Shown: positions 27,695-36,392 of the stretch, in pieces | Layout: each line of letters opens with the position of its first letter | How positions within the stretch are numbered: position 1 is the first letter of the stretch | From: Acidimicrobiaceae bacterium | GTDB lineage: Bacteria; Actinomycetota; Acidimicrobiia; Acidimicrobiales; RAAP-2 | Direction of reading: 5' to 3' | Length of the DNA stretch: 64,000 nucleotides | NCBI GenBank assembly: GCA_027314705.1 | Contig: DAHVAJ010000016.1 | Coordinates: forward strand, 1-64,000 | The notes under the pieces: model-generated | The model's input: only the letters and a program-made list of their open reading frames with translations | What the model was told of the DNA's origin: nothing | The model's database searches: none | Made by a program: the position numbers and the translations under genes

Positions 27695-29191
27695 ATGCGG
27701 TCCAGGTTGAGCGATCGGCGACGGCTGCCGCGACGGGCGGTGGCGGTGGCGTTGGCCACCGGGGTGTCCCTGCTGGCCGCCTGCGGGGGTCCGTCCGTGG
27801 TGACGCCCCTGGCGGCTCCGCCGTCGGAGGTGGCCCTCGGGGCGCCGACCTCGGTGCCCGAGGCCGTCCTCACCGTCCCCACGCCGCCCGTCGCCGGCAC
27901 GCCGGCGGTCTACGACAAGGTGCAGGTTCGGCGGTTCGGCAGTCCGGACGCGTCCCACGTGCTCGTCCTGGTGCCCGGCACCAACGGCGGCGCCGGGGAC
28001 TTCGACCTCGTGGCCCCCTACCTCGTCACCCACGTGCCCGACCTGCAGGTCTGGTCGGAGATGCGGCGGGAGGGCGCCCTCCAGGACGAGTCGCTCATCG
28101 AGTCGACCCTGGCCGGCCGGACCACCCCCACCCAGGCCTTCGACTACTACCTGGGCTGGATCGCCGACAAGAGCATCACCCACCACTACCAGCCCCTCGA
28201 CCCGGCCCACTTCGCCTTCGTGGACCAGTGGGGCCTGGCCGTGGCCATGAACGACCTGCACGCCGTGATCGAACGTGCACGCGATGGCGGCCGGCACACC
28301 GTGGTCCTGGGCGGCCACTCCCTCGGCGGGACCGACGCCGCCGCCTACGCCGCCTGGGACTTCAACGGCACCCCGGGCTTCACGACCATCAAGGGGATCG
28401 TCTGCATCGACGGGTGCGCCGGCTCGGCCGGCGCCTTCGGTCCGTCCCCGAGCCTCGCCTCGGTCCAGCAGTCGGTCGCCCAACTGGCCACCAAGGGGCC
28501 CTGGCTCGACCTGCTCGGGGTGGGCCTGCCGTGGGCCACCGGCGCCTTCAGCCAGGTCGGCGCACTCGCCGCCCTCAAGGAACCGACCGCCCCGGCGACC
28601 GCGTTCGAGCAGTTCCCGCTGCTGCCGGCCGAGTTCAAACCACCGGTGCCGGTGACCAACGAAGCCCAACTGGGCTACGCCTTCGACGTGAAGACGTCAC
28701 CGCCGGGCCTCAAGCTCATCCAGGTCCACTCCGGGCACGTGGCCACCTCCGGCGACCCGGCGGGCTGGGTCAACACCGGCATCACGCCCATCCAGAACGT
28801 GGCCGCCGTCTTCGCCCAGGCGCCCCTGGCCGCCGCCGAGTGGTACTACCCCGAGCGGCTCTCCATCGACTCGGGCGCGGCCGCCGGCCTCCAGCAGAAC
28901 GACGTGGCCCAATTCCTCGGCCTTCGCCTGCTGCACACCGCCCAGGTCGACGTGCCCCTCTACGCCTTCCAGACGGCCCTCGGGGGGGCCAACGACGCCG
29001 TGGCCGCCAGCGCCCACGCCTACCAGGCCGAGTCGAGGATCCCGAGCGTGGTCGTGGTCAGCCGCACGTCGACCTACTCCCACCTCGACCCGCTGCTGGC
29101 CACGCCGTCCGAGAACGCCTTCCTGCAGTCCGTCGTCCCCTGGCTCAAGAAGGTCGACGCCGGGGCGGTCCCGCCCTCCTCTTCGTCCTGA
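27695..29191 (+). CDS. Lipoprotein alpha/beta hydrolase (large)
   Basis: 498 residues. A basic n-region and hydrophobic core end in the lipobox SLLAACGG, so the protein should be a surface lipoprotein. The hydrolase core has HVLVLVPGTNGGAG, the nucleophile elbow LGGHSLGGTDAAAYAAW, and a C-terminal VVVSRTSTYSHLDPL where the His likely lies. A long insertion (about residues 230-390) forms a cap. The substrate is unknown. ATG 27695 is preferred because GGGGAG precedes it and the signal peptide has normal length; GTG 27653 is an in-frame alternative with a well-placed -10. Confidence 0.75.
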   Translation: MRSRLSDRRRLPRRAVAVALATGVSLLAACGGPSVVTPLAAPPSEVALGAPTSVPEAVLTVPTPPVAGTPAVYDKVQVRRFGSPDASHVLVLVPGTNGGAGDFDLVAPYLVTHVPDLQVWSEMRREGALQDESLIESTLAGRTTPTQAFDYYLGWIADKSITHHYQPLDPAHFAFVDQWGLAVAMNDLHAVIERARDGGRHTVVLGGHSLGGTDAAAYAAWDFNGTPGFTTIKGIVCIDGCAGSAGAFGPSPSLASVQQSVAQLATKGPWLDLLGVGLPWATGAFSQVGALAALKEPTAPATAFEQFPLLPAEFKPPVPVTNEAQLGYAFDVKTSPPGLKLIQVHSGHVATSGDPAGWVNTGITPIQNVAAVFAQAPLAAAEWYYPERLSIDSGAAAGLQQNDVAQFLGLRLLHTAQVDVPLYAFQTALGGANDAVAASAHAYQAESRIPSVVVVSRTSTYSHLDPLLATPSENAFLQSVVPWLKKVDAGAVPPSSSS

Positions 29192-29207
29192 CGGGCGCCG
29201 GGTCCGG

Positions 29208-29223
29208 ACCGCCTTCAGGCGGT
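29208..29223. terminator. Hairpin over the end of the epoxide hydrolase gene
   Basis: ACCGCC-TTCA-GGCGGT, a perfect six-base stem with a four-base loop whose loop holds the stop codon of the minus-strand gene. It lies between two convergent genes. Confidence 0.5.
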
Positions 29224-30084
29224 GAGGAACCGGAGGATGTGGCCGTTCACCTCGTCCGGTCGCTCGACGTGGAGGAAGTGGCCGGCGCCCTCGACCACCA
29301 CCACCTCCGAGCCCGGGGCGAGGTGGTCGGCGACCGGTCCGACGACCTCGACCCCCATGCAGCCGTCGTCAGCCCCGTGGAGGTAGAGGGTGGGTTGCGG
29401 GGCCACCGTCTCGCCCGCGGCCTGCACTGCCGCCGCGACCGGGTCGTCGGGCGGCCCGGCGAACATGGCCCGGTAGTAGGAGACGGCCGCGGTGAGGTGC
29501 TCGGGGTCGGACAGGGCCTCCTTGACGCGCGCCGCGTCCCGGGTCCCGTCAAAGCCGGGTGACCAGTCGGACCACAGCCGGTCGATGAAGGCGAGACCGT
29601 CCCGGGAGACGGCGTACTCGGCCAGCGGGGTCTGGAACAGGAAGATGTACCAGCTGCGTCGGAGCTGGTCGTAGGCGAAGAAGCCCTCGCCCATGGCCCG
29701 GGGCGGGGGCACGGCCGCGGTGACCACCCGGCGCCACCGGTCCGGCTGGTGGGCGGCCGCGGGGTAGGCCATGAGCGCCCCCCAGTCGTGCCCCACCAGT
29801 ACGGCGTCGCCGTCACCGCCCAGGGCCTCGTGGAGCGCGCCCGCGTCCAGGGCGAGGGTCCCGGTGTCGTAGCGGCCGTCGGCCGGCACCCCCGTCGGGG
29901 CGTAGCCCCGCAGGAAGGGGGCCACGGCCCGGTAGCCGGCCTCGCCGAGGCGGGGCAGGAGATGGCGCCACGTGTGGGGCGTGTCGGGGAATCCGTGGAG
30001 GCAGAGGGCCAGTGGTCCGTCCTCGGGGCCGGACCTGAGGTAGGCGAACTCCAGACCGTTGGCGGTGACGGTGCGCTGGTCCAT
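29215..30084 (-). CDS. Epoxide hydrolase-type alpha/beta hydrolase
   Basis: 289 residues. HGFPDTPHTW is the oxyanion-hole turn and VGHDWGALMAY carries an Asp nucleophile, the hallmark that separates epoxide hydrolases and haloalkane dehalogenases from serine esterases. The cap contains the Tyr-rich YDQLRRSWYIFLF. The His is in EGAGHFLHVERPD, and YLHGADDGCM precedes it. Epoxide hydrolysis is more likely than dehalogenation because the HGFPD form of the oxyanion turn is present, but activity is inferred. ATG 30084 has a TACCCT six bases upstream. Confidence 0.82.
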   Translation of the reverse strand: MDQRTVTANGLEFAYLRSGPEDGPLALCLHGFPDTPHTWRHLLPRLGEAGYRAVAPFLRGYAPTGVPADGRYDTGTLALDAGALHEALGGDGDAVLVGHDWGALMAYPAAAHQPDRWRRVVTAAVPPPRAMGEGFFAYDQLRRSWYIFLFQTPLAEYAVSRDGLAFIDRLWSDWSPGFDGTRDAARVKEALSDPEHLTAAVSYYRAMFAGPPDDPVAAAVQAAGETVAPQPTLYLHGADDGCMGVEVVGPVADHLAPGSEVVVVEGAGHFLHVERPDEVNGHILRFLTA

Positions 30085-30090
30085 GGCCGG

Positions 30091-30096
30091 AGGGTA
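30091..30096 (-). promoter_or_regulatory. -10 TACCCT, leaderless start of the epoxide hydrolase gene
   Basis: TACCCT on the minus strand ends six bases before ATG 30084; it is back to back with the plus-strand TAGCCT at 30124. Confidence 0.5.
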
Positions 30097-30123
30097 GCCG
30101 GCGGCGGTGCCGTCCGTGGCGAC

Positions 30124-30129
30124 TAGCCT
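30124..30129 (+). promoter_or_regulatory. -10 TAGCCT, leaderless start of the MBL-fold gene
   Basis: TAGCCT ends nine bases before GTG 30139. Confidence 0.45.
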
Positions 30130-30138
30130 GCCTCCTCG

Positions 30139-30996
30139 GTGCGCATCACCTTCTTCGGCGTCCGGGGCTCGTGCCCGTGCTCCTCGCAGGAGCAGCGCAA
30201 GTACGGGGGGAACACGTCCTGCATCCTGGTCGAGGTCGACGGCGAGCGACCGCTCATCCTCGACCTCGGTACCGGCCTCAGGGCACTGGGCCACTACCTC
30301 AACTCCTCGCTGCTGACCGCCGGCCGCCCGCTTCGGGCGGACGCCCTCCTCACCCACCTCCACTACGACCACGTGCTCGGGCTGCCCTTCTTCCCTCCCA
30401 TGCGGGACCCCGGCGCCCTGCTCGAGATCCACGGTCCGGCCCAGGACGGCCGGTCGCTGCACGAGGCCATGGCCGCCATGGTCCAGCCACCGTTCTTCCC
30501 CGTGCACATGGCCGACTTCCGTGGCGAGCTCCGTTTCCACGACCTGCACGGTGCGGACGAGTTCGCCCTCGGCAGGACCAAGGTCACCGCCCGGGCCGTC
30601 CCCCACGTGGGTACCACCCTCGGGTTCCGCATCACCGCTGACGACGCCAGCGTGGTGTACCTCCCGGACCACCAGGCGCCGCTCGACCGGTCCACCGTCG
30701 ACGAGGCCGTGCTCTCTCTCTGCGAGGGAGCCGACCTGCTCCTGCACGACGCGCAGTACACCGAGGAGGAGTATCTCGAGTTCTCCGACTGGGGCCACTC
30801 GACGCCGGGCTACGCGGTCCACGTGGCCTACGAGTCCGGGATCCGCCGGCTCGTCCTGTTCCACCACGACCCCGGTCACTCCGACAAGGAGCTCGACCGG
30901 ATGCTGCGGGCGTCCCGGCGGCTGGCCGGAGGGCGCGGCACGCTCGAGGTCGAGGCGGCGGTCGAAGGTGCCACCGTCGAGTTGGGCGAACGGTGA
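30139..30996 (+). CDS. Metallo-beta-lactamase fold protein (phosphodiesterase-like)
   Basis: 285 residues. The start MRITFFGVRGSCPCSS and YGGNTSCILVEVDG is the form seen in RNase Z/PhnP/cAMP-phosphodiesterase-like MBL proteins. The metal-binding motif is LTHLHYDHVLGLPFF; further ligands are the His in RAVPHVG, the Asp in VYLPDHQ and the His in LVLFHHDPGHSD. It probably hydrolyses a phosphodiester, but the substrate is unknown. Its stop overlaps the flavin reductase start as GTGA. Confidence 0.85.
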   Translation: MRITFFGVRGSCPCSSQEQRKYGGNTSCILVEVDGERPLILDLGTGLRALGHYLNSSLLTAGRPLRADALLTHLHYDHVLGLPFFPPMRDPGALLEIHGPAQDGRSLHEAMAAMVQPPFFPVHMADFRGELRFHDLHGADEFALGRTKVTARAVPHVGTTLGFRITADDASVVYLPDHQAPLDRSTVDEAVLSLCEGADLLLHDAQYTEEEYLEFSDWGHSTPGYAVHVAYESGIRRLVLFHHDPGHSDKELDRMLRASRRLAGGRGTLEVEAAVEGATVELGER

Positions 30997-31532
30997 CGTC
31001 CCCGGTGGACGGCACCGCCCCGGTCGACGCCGGCGCCCTCAAGGAGGTCGCGGGGCGGTTCGCCACCGGGATCACCGTGGTCACCGGGATCGACGCCGGC
31101 GAGCCGGTGGGCTTCACCTGCCAGAGCTTCGTGTCGCTGTCCCTCGAGCCGCCGTTCGTGGCCGTGGCCCCGGCCCGGACGTCGACGACCTGGCCTCGGA
31201 TCGCCCGGGCCGGCAGCTTCTGCGTGAACGTGCTGAGCGACCGCCAAGAGGAGTTGTGCAGGGGATTCGCCGTCTCCGGGGGTCCGAAGTTCGACGGTGT
31301 GGCCTGGCATCGGGCGCACGCCACGGGGGCGCCGCTCATCGAGGGCAGCCTGGCCTGGGTGGACTGCAGCATCGAGCTGGTCCACGACGCCGGCGACCAC
31401 GAGCTCATCGTGGGCCGGGTCCTCGGACTCGGCGTCGGCGAGGGCTCGCCCCTCCTCTTCTACCGAAGCCGATTCGCCCGGATGGATCACGACGGCGGCG
31501 CCCGTGGCCGGGCCGACCAGACAGGAGGCTGA
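30993..31532 (+). CDS. Flavin reductase-like FMN-binding protein
   Basis: 179 residues. GRFATGITVVTGID and VGFTCQSFVSLSLEPPFVAV are the FMN-binding split-barrel signature of flavin reductases that feed two-component monooxygenases; GSFCVNVLSDRQEELCRGFA follows. Such proteins supply reduced flavin to oxygenases acting on aromatics or steroids. No oxygenase partner of the flavin-dependent type is in the window. The GTG 30993 overlaps the MBL stop, and the RmlC-like gene follows three bases after its end, so all three form one operon. Confidence 0.88.
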   Translation: MTSPVDGTAPVDAGALKEVAGRFATGITVVTGIDAGEPVGFTCQSFVSLSLEPPFVAVAPARTSTTWPRIARAGSFCVNVLSDRQEELCRGFAVSGGPKFDGVAWHRAHATGAPLIEGSLAWVDCSIELVHDAGDHELIVGRVLGLGVGEGSPLLFYRSRFARMDHDGGARGRADQTGG

Positions 31533-31535
31533 ACC

Positions 31536-32087
31536 GTGGTCAGGATCACCGAGTCGGACGTCATCGCCGACGTCGTCATCGTCGACCCCGAGGCGCACGG
31601 GGACGAGCGCGGCCGGTTCGTCGAGACCTACCGGCGGAGCTGGTTTCCCAAGGGTCGCGAGATGATCCAGGGCAACCGGTCGACGAAGCAGGCCGGCGCC
31701 CTCGTCGGCCTCCACTACCACCTCCACCAGGCCGACTACTGGTACGTCCTGGCCGGTACGGCCCGCGTCGTCCTCCACGACCTCCGCTCGGGCTCTCCGA
31801 CCGACGGGGCCACGCTCGCCCTCGATCTCTCGGGGGACCACGATCGGGGACTCTTCATTCCGCCGGGCGTGGCCCACGGTTTCGCCACCCTCACCGACCT
31901 CACCCTCTGGTACCTGGTCGACGGCTACTACAACCCGGCAGACGAGCTGGGCATGGCCTGGGACGACCCGGCCGTCGCCGCCGACTGGGGGGTGCGGGAC
32001 CCGGTGCTGTCGGCACGCGACCGGGCCAACCCGGGGCGCGACGAACTGCCCGACGCCCTCCGGCCCCGGTGGGGGTTGCGGACCTGA
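31536..32087 (+). CDS. RmlC-like dTDP-sugar epimerase / cupin
   Basis: 183 residues of the dTDP-4-dehydrorhamnose 3,5-epimerase family. DERGRFVETYRRSWFP, QAGALVGLHYHLHQADYW and IPPGVAHGFATLTDL are the family landmarks. True RmlC enzymes carry the catalytic His in GLHxQ; here GLHYH keeps the His but changes the last residue. No other rml genes lie nearby, so the sugar substrate may differ from rhamnose precursors. The GTG 31536 follows the flavin reductase stop by three bases, with AGGAGG upstream. Confidence 0.8.
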   Translation: MVRITESDVIADVVIVDPEAHGDERGRFVETYRRSWFPKGREMIQGNRSTKQAGALVGLHYHLHQADYWYVLAGTARVVLHDLRSGSPTDGATLALDLSGDHDRGLFIPPGVAHGFATLTDLTLWYLVDGYYNPADELGMAWDDPAVAADWGVRDPVLSARDRANPGRDELPDALRPRWGLRT

Positions 32088-32127
32088 GCCCCCGCCGCGC
32101 CGCGGGCCGGGATGGAAGACTGCGGGT

Positions 32128-32946
32128 ATGGCCACCGACCCCGCCGTCCTGCCCGCCCCCGCCGGCCTGGGTGCCCCCGGCGGCCTGGGTGCGCCCGCCA
32201 CCGGGGTGCTCGTCACCGGTGGCGCGTCGGGCATCGGACGGGCCACCGCGCTGGCCCTGGCCGAGGTGGGGCGGCCGGTGGCCGTGTGGGACCTCGACGG
32301 CGACGGCGCCGGGGCGACCGCCGCAGCATGCCGGGAGCTCGGCGTCACCGCCCACGCCGCCCAGGTCGACGTGGCCGACTCGTCCGCCCTGGCCGGTGCC
32401 CTGGCCGAGGTGGCCGGCGCGCTGGGCAGCGTCGGCGGACTCGTCCACGCCGCCGGGGTCTCGGGGGCCATGACCATCGACGGGGTCGACGACGCCTTGT
32501 GGGATGCCACCCTGGGCGTGAACCTGCGGGCTGCCGCCATGCTCTGCCGGGACGTCCTCCCCTGGTTCCGCGCGGCCGGGCCCGGATCGGCGGTGGTGCT
32601 CGTCTCCTCCATCGAGGGCCTCTTCGGCAGTGCGATGCTTCCCGCCTACTGCGCGTCGAAGGCCGGTGTGCTCGGGATCATGCGCTCCCTGGCCCAGCAC
32701 TTCGCCGTCGAGGGATTCCGGGTCAACGCCGTCTGCCCCGGTGCCGTCGACACCCCCTTGCTGGCTCCCGCGTTCGAGCTCCCCGGCTTCCGCCAGCAGC
32801 TCGAGGAGCGCACGCCGCTCGCCCGGGTGTCGGCCCCCGAGGAGATCGCCCGGCCGGTCCGGTTCCTCCTCTCCGAGGAGGCCTCGTTCGTCACCGGGGC
32901 CCACCTGACCGTCGACGGTGGCCTGACCTCGGTGACCGCGATCTGA
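32128..32946 (+). CDS. Short-chain dehydrogenase/reductase with tandem-repeat N-terminus
   Basis: 272 residues. The cofactor motif TGGASGIGRA is followed by an acidic VWDLDGDG (NAD type); the catalytic YCASK and the preceding SSIEG Ser are present, and LTVDGGLTSV closes the fold. The first 25 residues hold a duplicated Gly-Leu-Gly-Ala-Pro stretch made by an 18-base tandem duplication at 32164-32199, not part of the normal SDR fold. A GTG near 32207, just before the first strand, cannot be excluded as the real start. The substrate is unknown. Confidence 0.82.
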   Translation: MATDPAVLPAPAGLGAPGGLGAPATGVLVTGGASGIGRATALALAEVGRPVAVWDLDGDGAGATAAACRELGVTAHAAQVDVADSSALAGALAEVAGALGSVGGLVHAAGVSGAMTIDGVDDALWDATLGVNLRAAAMLCRDVLPWFRAAGPGSAVVLVSSIEGLFGSAMLPAYCASKAGVLGIMRSLAQHFAVEGFRVNAVCPGAVDTPLLAPAFELPGFRQQLEERTPLARVSAPEEIARPVRFLLSEEASFVTGAHLTVDGGLTSVTAI

Positions 32947-33059
32947 AGGCCCCGATCGGGGCACGGCCCCCTTCCGACCAGGGATGACGTGGCCGGTCGC
33001 CCAACCGGCGGGGCAGGTGCGGGCGCCCGCGCCGACCCGGGACGGTGATCGCGGCTTAG

Positions 33060-34037
33060 ATGGTCGGGATGGTCGCCGTGGTCGTGCTCCTGGTCCTGGC
33101 GCTCGGCGTGGTCCTGGTGGTCGCCGTGGTGCGCACGCCGCGCCGTGACGACGTCCATTCCGTGCACGACTACCACGCCGCACTGGGGACGCTCGAGCAC
33201 CTCTCCGACCGAATCGGCCCGACCGAGGCCTACCCGGTCCCCCCCCCGGGGCCCGCCGGGGCAGCGGCGGTCGCCGGGGCCGGCGGAGGCGATCGGGCCG
33301 CCCGGCGCGTGCCGCCGGTGCCGGTCCGGGGGAGTGACCAGTTCCCCGAGCCCGGGGCGCCGATCGTCTTCGACGACGCCCGTCCCGTCGAGCGGGCGGC
33401 CCGTCCCTCCCCTCCGCTGGCGCGCGACGACCGGGCCCAGAGGATCGCCCTCGACTCGATGAACCGCCGGCGCCGTCCGGCGGTCGGTCTCCTCGTGCTG
33501 GGCGCCACCCTGGTGCTCTTCGTCGTGCTGGCCGTGGTGGGCAGCCACCGTGGGCGCCCGAGCGCCCAACGTGCCACCTCCACCACCCGTGTGCCCACGA
33601 CGACCACGAGAGCCAGCAGCGGCACCACGACCCGGACGACACCTCCGCCGCCGACAACGCTGCCGGCGCAGTTCACGGCGAGCTCGACGGCGGCCAACGG
33701 CACCTCCGCCACCTACACCGTCCCCAGCGCCTCCTACCACATCACGGTCCGCGCCAGTGGGGCGTGCTGGATCCAGGCCGCGGCCGTCGGCGGTTCGACC
33801 CTGTGGACGGGCGTGCTCCAGGCCGGCTCGGTGCAGGACATCCCGGCCACCGGGACGGCGACGGTCCAGTTCGGGACGCCGGCCGTCTCGCTCACCGTGG
33901 ACCACGTCCCGGTGGTGCTGCCCCCGTCCTTGCGGACGCCCTTCGTGGCCACGTTCACGCCGCAGCCGGGCGCCGCACCGGCGCCGACGACCACGACGCT
34001 CCCCGGGGGGGCGGCGACCGCCGGTGCCTCCTCCTGA
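33060..34037 (+). CDS. Membrane protein with RodZ-type (DUF4115-like) ectodomain and no HTH
   Basis: 325 residues. TM1 (about 3-24) is followed by RTPRRDD and a Pro-rich cytoplasmic loop. TM2 (about 142-160) is preceded by MNRRRRP, so positive charges place the loop inside and the C-terminus outside. A Thr/Pro-rich spacer leads to YHITVRASGACWIQAAAVGG, TLWTGVLQAGSVQDI and VSLTVDHVPVVLP, matching the exported domain of the cell-shape protein RodZ. The helix-turn-helix that links RodZ to MreB is missing, so any morphogenetic role would work differently. ATG 33060 or ATG 33069 may be the start. Confidence 0.7.
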   Translation: MVGMVAVVVLLVLALGVVLVVAVVRTPRRDDVHSVHDYHAALGTLEHLSDRIGPTEAYPVPPPGPAGAAAVAGAGGGDRAARRVPPVPVRGSDQFPEPGAPIVFDDARPVERAARPSPPLARDDRAQRIALDSMNRRRRPAVGLLVLGATLVLFVVLAVVGSHRGRPSAQRATSTTRVPTTTTRASSGTTTRTTPPPPTTLPAQFTASSTAANGTSATYTVPSASYHITVRASGACWIQAAAVGGSTLWTGVLQAGSVQDIPATGTATVQFGTPAVSLTVDHVPVVLPPSLRTPFVATFTPQPGAAPAPTTTTLPGGAATAGASS

Positions 34038-34040
34038 CGC

Positions 34041-36269
34041 TCAGCTCCCGGAGGCTCCCGGGTAGGGCCGGGCCGCCCGGTCGGCCAGCCCCAGTGCGTC
34101 GAGTACGAAGGCGTAGACGAAGGCCTCGTCGCGCCAGGCGTCGTACCGCCCGGACGGGCCTCCGTGCCCGGCACCGAGCTCGGTCTTGAGCAGCACCCGG
34201 TTGGCCGGGTTGGCCGCCCGGAGCTTCGCCACCCACTTGGCCGGCTCCCAGAAGCCGACGCGCGGATCCGAGAGCCCGGCCGTGGCCAGGATGTCGGGGT
34301 ACCGCACCGGCCGGCCGTCGTCGTCGGTGGCCCGCACGTTGTCGTACGGCGAGTACGACTTCATCACCCGGTAGATCTCGGGGTCCTCGACCGGGTTGCC
34401 CCACTCCTCCCACTCGAGGACGGTGAGCGGGAGGGTGTCATCGAGGATGGTGGTCAGGCAGTCGACGAAGGGAACCTCGGCCACGATGGCCCGGAAGAGG
34501 TCCGGAGCCAGGTTGGCCACGGCCCCCATGAGCAGTCCTCCGGCGCTGCCGCCCCGGGCGGCCAGGCGGTCCGGAGCGGTCCAGCCCTCGTCCACCAGGG
34601 CCCGTGCGCAGGCCACGAAGTCGGAGAAGGTGTGGGGCTTGGCCGCCAGCTTGCCGTCCTCGTACCAGTGCCGTCCGAGCTCGCCACCGCCGCGCACGTG
34701 CGCGATGGCGAAGACGAAGCCGCGGTCGAGGAGGCTGAGGCGGAGCGAGGAGAAGGTCGGGTCCATCGAGGCCTCGTAGGAGCCGTAGCCGTAGAGCAGG
34801 CAGGGCGCGCCGCCCTCCGGGGCGGGTTCCCGGCCGGGCGCGGCCACGAGGTCGGGTCGGTAGACGAGCGAGACGGGCACCAGGGTGCCGTCCTCGGCCC
34901 GGGCCCACCTGCGCTCCGTGCGGTAGCGGGCGGGGTCGAAGCCGCCGAGAACGGACTGGCGCTTGCGCAGGGTGAGCTGGCCGGTGACGAGTTCGAGGTC
35001 GTAGGTCGACCGCGGCGTGGTCAGCGAGGTGTACTCGTAGCGGAGGACGGTGGTGTCGTACTCGGGGTTGGCGCCGCCCCAGACCGTCGAGGGCGACTCG
35101 GGTTGCCCGAGCGCCCTGGACGTCCCCGTGACATGGTCGACGACCCGCATCCGGGTCTCGCCGTCCTCACGCTCGTAGACGGCGAGGTGACCGGCGAAGG
35201 CGTCGACGCCATCGAGGCGCACGCCCGGCCGGCCGGGCAGCACCTCCCGCCAGTGGTCCCGGCCGGGGGCGGCGTCGGGCGCCGCGAGCAGCCGGAAGTC
35301 CTCCGCACCGTCGTTGGTCACGATCAGGAAGCGGGCGTCCCGCCCGAGCGCGGGGTCGCCGCGGTCGTGGTCCACGCTGTACTCGACGTCCTGGCGCCGG
35401 GGCTCGATCACGGCGAAGTCGCCCCACGGGTCGTCGGCGTCGAGCACCCTGACCTCGGAGGACACCTTCGAGTCGAGGCCCAGGACCACGTAGCGGTCGT
35501 CCCGGGTGCGCCCGACGCCCAGGTAGAAGTGCTCGTCGGGCTCTTCGTAGACGAGTTCGTCGCCGGCCGGGTCGGTGCCCACCCGGTGACGCCAGAGCTG
35601 GTGGGGGCGCATGGCCTCGTCGACCCGCACGTAGAACACGGTGGCGTCGTCGTTGCCCCAGGCAGCACCGTGGGAGGTGTCCTCGATGACCTCGGCCGAC
35701 TCGGTCCCGGTGGCCAGGTGGCGGAAGCGCAGGGTGAAGCGCTCGCCGCCGGTCGTGTCCGTGGCGTAGGCCAGCCACCGGTGGTCGGGGCTGATCGCGA
35801 AGGTGCCGAGGGCGAAGTAGCCGTGCCCCTCGGCCAGGGTGTTCTCGTCCAGCAGCACCTCCTCGCCACCGGGCCACGCGGACACGGGGGCGGAGCCCGC
35901 AGGGTCCGGGGGCTCCGGCCCGTCGGCCGCCCGCCGGCAGTGGATGCCGTAGCTCGACCCCTCGACGGTCCGCGAGTAGTACCACCAGGGTCCCTTTCGG
36001 ACCGGCACGGACCGGTCGGTCTCCTCGATGCGGGCCACCATCTCGCGGTAGAGCGCCTCCCGGAGGTCGGCGGTCGAGGCCGTCTGGGCCTCCGTCCAGG
36101 CGTTCTCGGCCTCGAGGTGGGCCAGGACGGCCGGGTCCTCCTGATCGCGAAGCCAGAACCAGTCGTCGGTCCGGACGTCGCCGTGCGCCTCGAGCACCGT
36201 GGGCCGGCGCTCCGGAGCCGGGGGCCGGACCGGAGCGTCCTCGTGGGCGGAACCGGGGGAGTCGGGCAT
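34041..36269 (-). CDS. ptrB: Oligopeptidase B (prolyl oligopeptidase family, S9)
   Basis: 742 residues, the usual size. The N-terminal seven-bladed propeller spans roughly residues 70-440 (blades such as [16 protein letters not shown]). The C-terminal catalytic domain has [31 protein letters not shown], the nucleophile in [12 protein letters not shown], the Asp in [14 protein letters not shown] and the His in [18 protein letters not shown] is a further family marker. It cleaves after basic residues in small cytosolic peptides. There is no signal peptide. ATG 36269 was chosen within a longer open frame because [11 protein letters not shown] leads directly into the family N-terminus. It is divergent from sufB. 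Confidence 0.93.
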   Translation of the reverse strand: MPDSPGSAHEDAPVRPPAPERRPTVLEAHGDVRTDDWFWLRDQEDPAVLAHLEAENAWTEAQTASTADLREALYREMVARIEETDRSVPVRKGPWWYYSRTVEGSSYGIHCRRAADGPEPPDPAGSAPVSAWPGGEEVLLDENTLAEGHGYFALGTFAISPDHRWLAYATDTTGGERFTLRFRHLATGTESAEVIEDTSHGAAWGNDDATVFYVRVDEAMRPHQLWRHRVGTDPAGDELVYEEPDEHFYLGVGRTRDDRYVVLGLDSKVSSEVRVLDADDPWGDFAVIEPRRQDVEYSVDHDRGDPALGRDARFLIVTNDGAEDFRLLAAPDAAPGRDHWREVLPGRPGVRLDGVDAFAGHLAVYEREDGETRMRVVDHVTGTSRALGQPESPSTVWGGANPEYDTTVLRYEYTSLTTPRSTYDLELVTGQLTLRKRQSVLGGFDPARYRTERRWARAEDGTLVPVSLVYRPDLVAAPGREPAPEGGAPCLLYGYGSYEASMDPTFSSLRLSLLDRGFVFAIAHVRGGGELGRHWYEDGKLAAKPHTFSDFVACARALVDEGWTAPDRLAARGGSAGGLLMGAVANLAPDLFRAIVAEVPFVDCLTTILDDTLPLTVLEWEEWGNPVEDPEIYRVMKSYSPYDNVRATDDDGRPVRYPDILATAGLSDPRVGFWEPAKWVAKLRAANPANRVLLKTELGAGHGGPSGRYDAWRDEAFVYAFVLDALGLADRAARPYPGASGS

Positions 36270-36340
36270 CCGCACAGGATGGCATGCACGGCGCACCGGC
36301 TCCCTGCCCCCGGCGCACGGGTGCCCGCCCGGAGTTGTTA

Positions 36341-36359
36341 CTATCTGGATAGGGGAAAT
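36341..36359 (+). promoter_or_regulatory. Shared Suf element upstream of sufB
   Basis: CTATCTGGATAGGGGAAAT ends 33 bases before the sufB ATG. Fifteen of 19 positions equal the element on the minus strand before the second sufC (45681-45699), including both outer blocks CTATC and TAGGGGAAAT. CTATC-TG-GATAG is itself a small palindrome. It is probably a site for a regulator common to both Suf arms. Confidence 0.55.
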
Positions 36360-36392
36360 CCACGCCCGCAGACCTGCCGACCAGGAGCCCGC

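Noticed and set aside
34164-36392. Very long plus-strand open frame running through oligopeptidase B into sufB
   Set aside because: It is the antisense shadow of the peptidase gene; its translation is Gly/Val/Arg-rich without family motifs, while the minus strand has the full catalytic triad and sufB begins at ATG 36393 with AGGAG.
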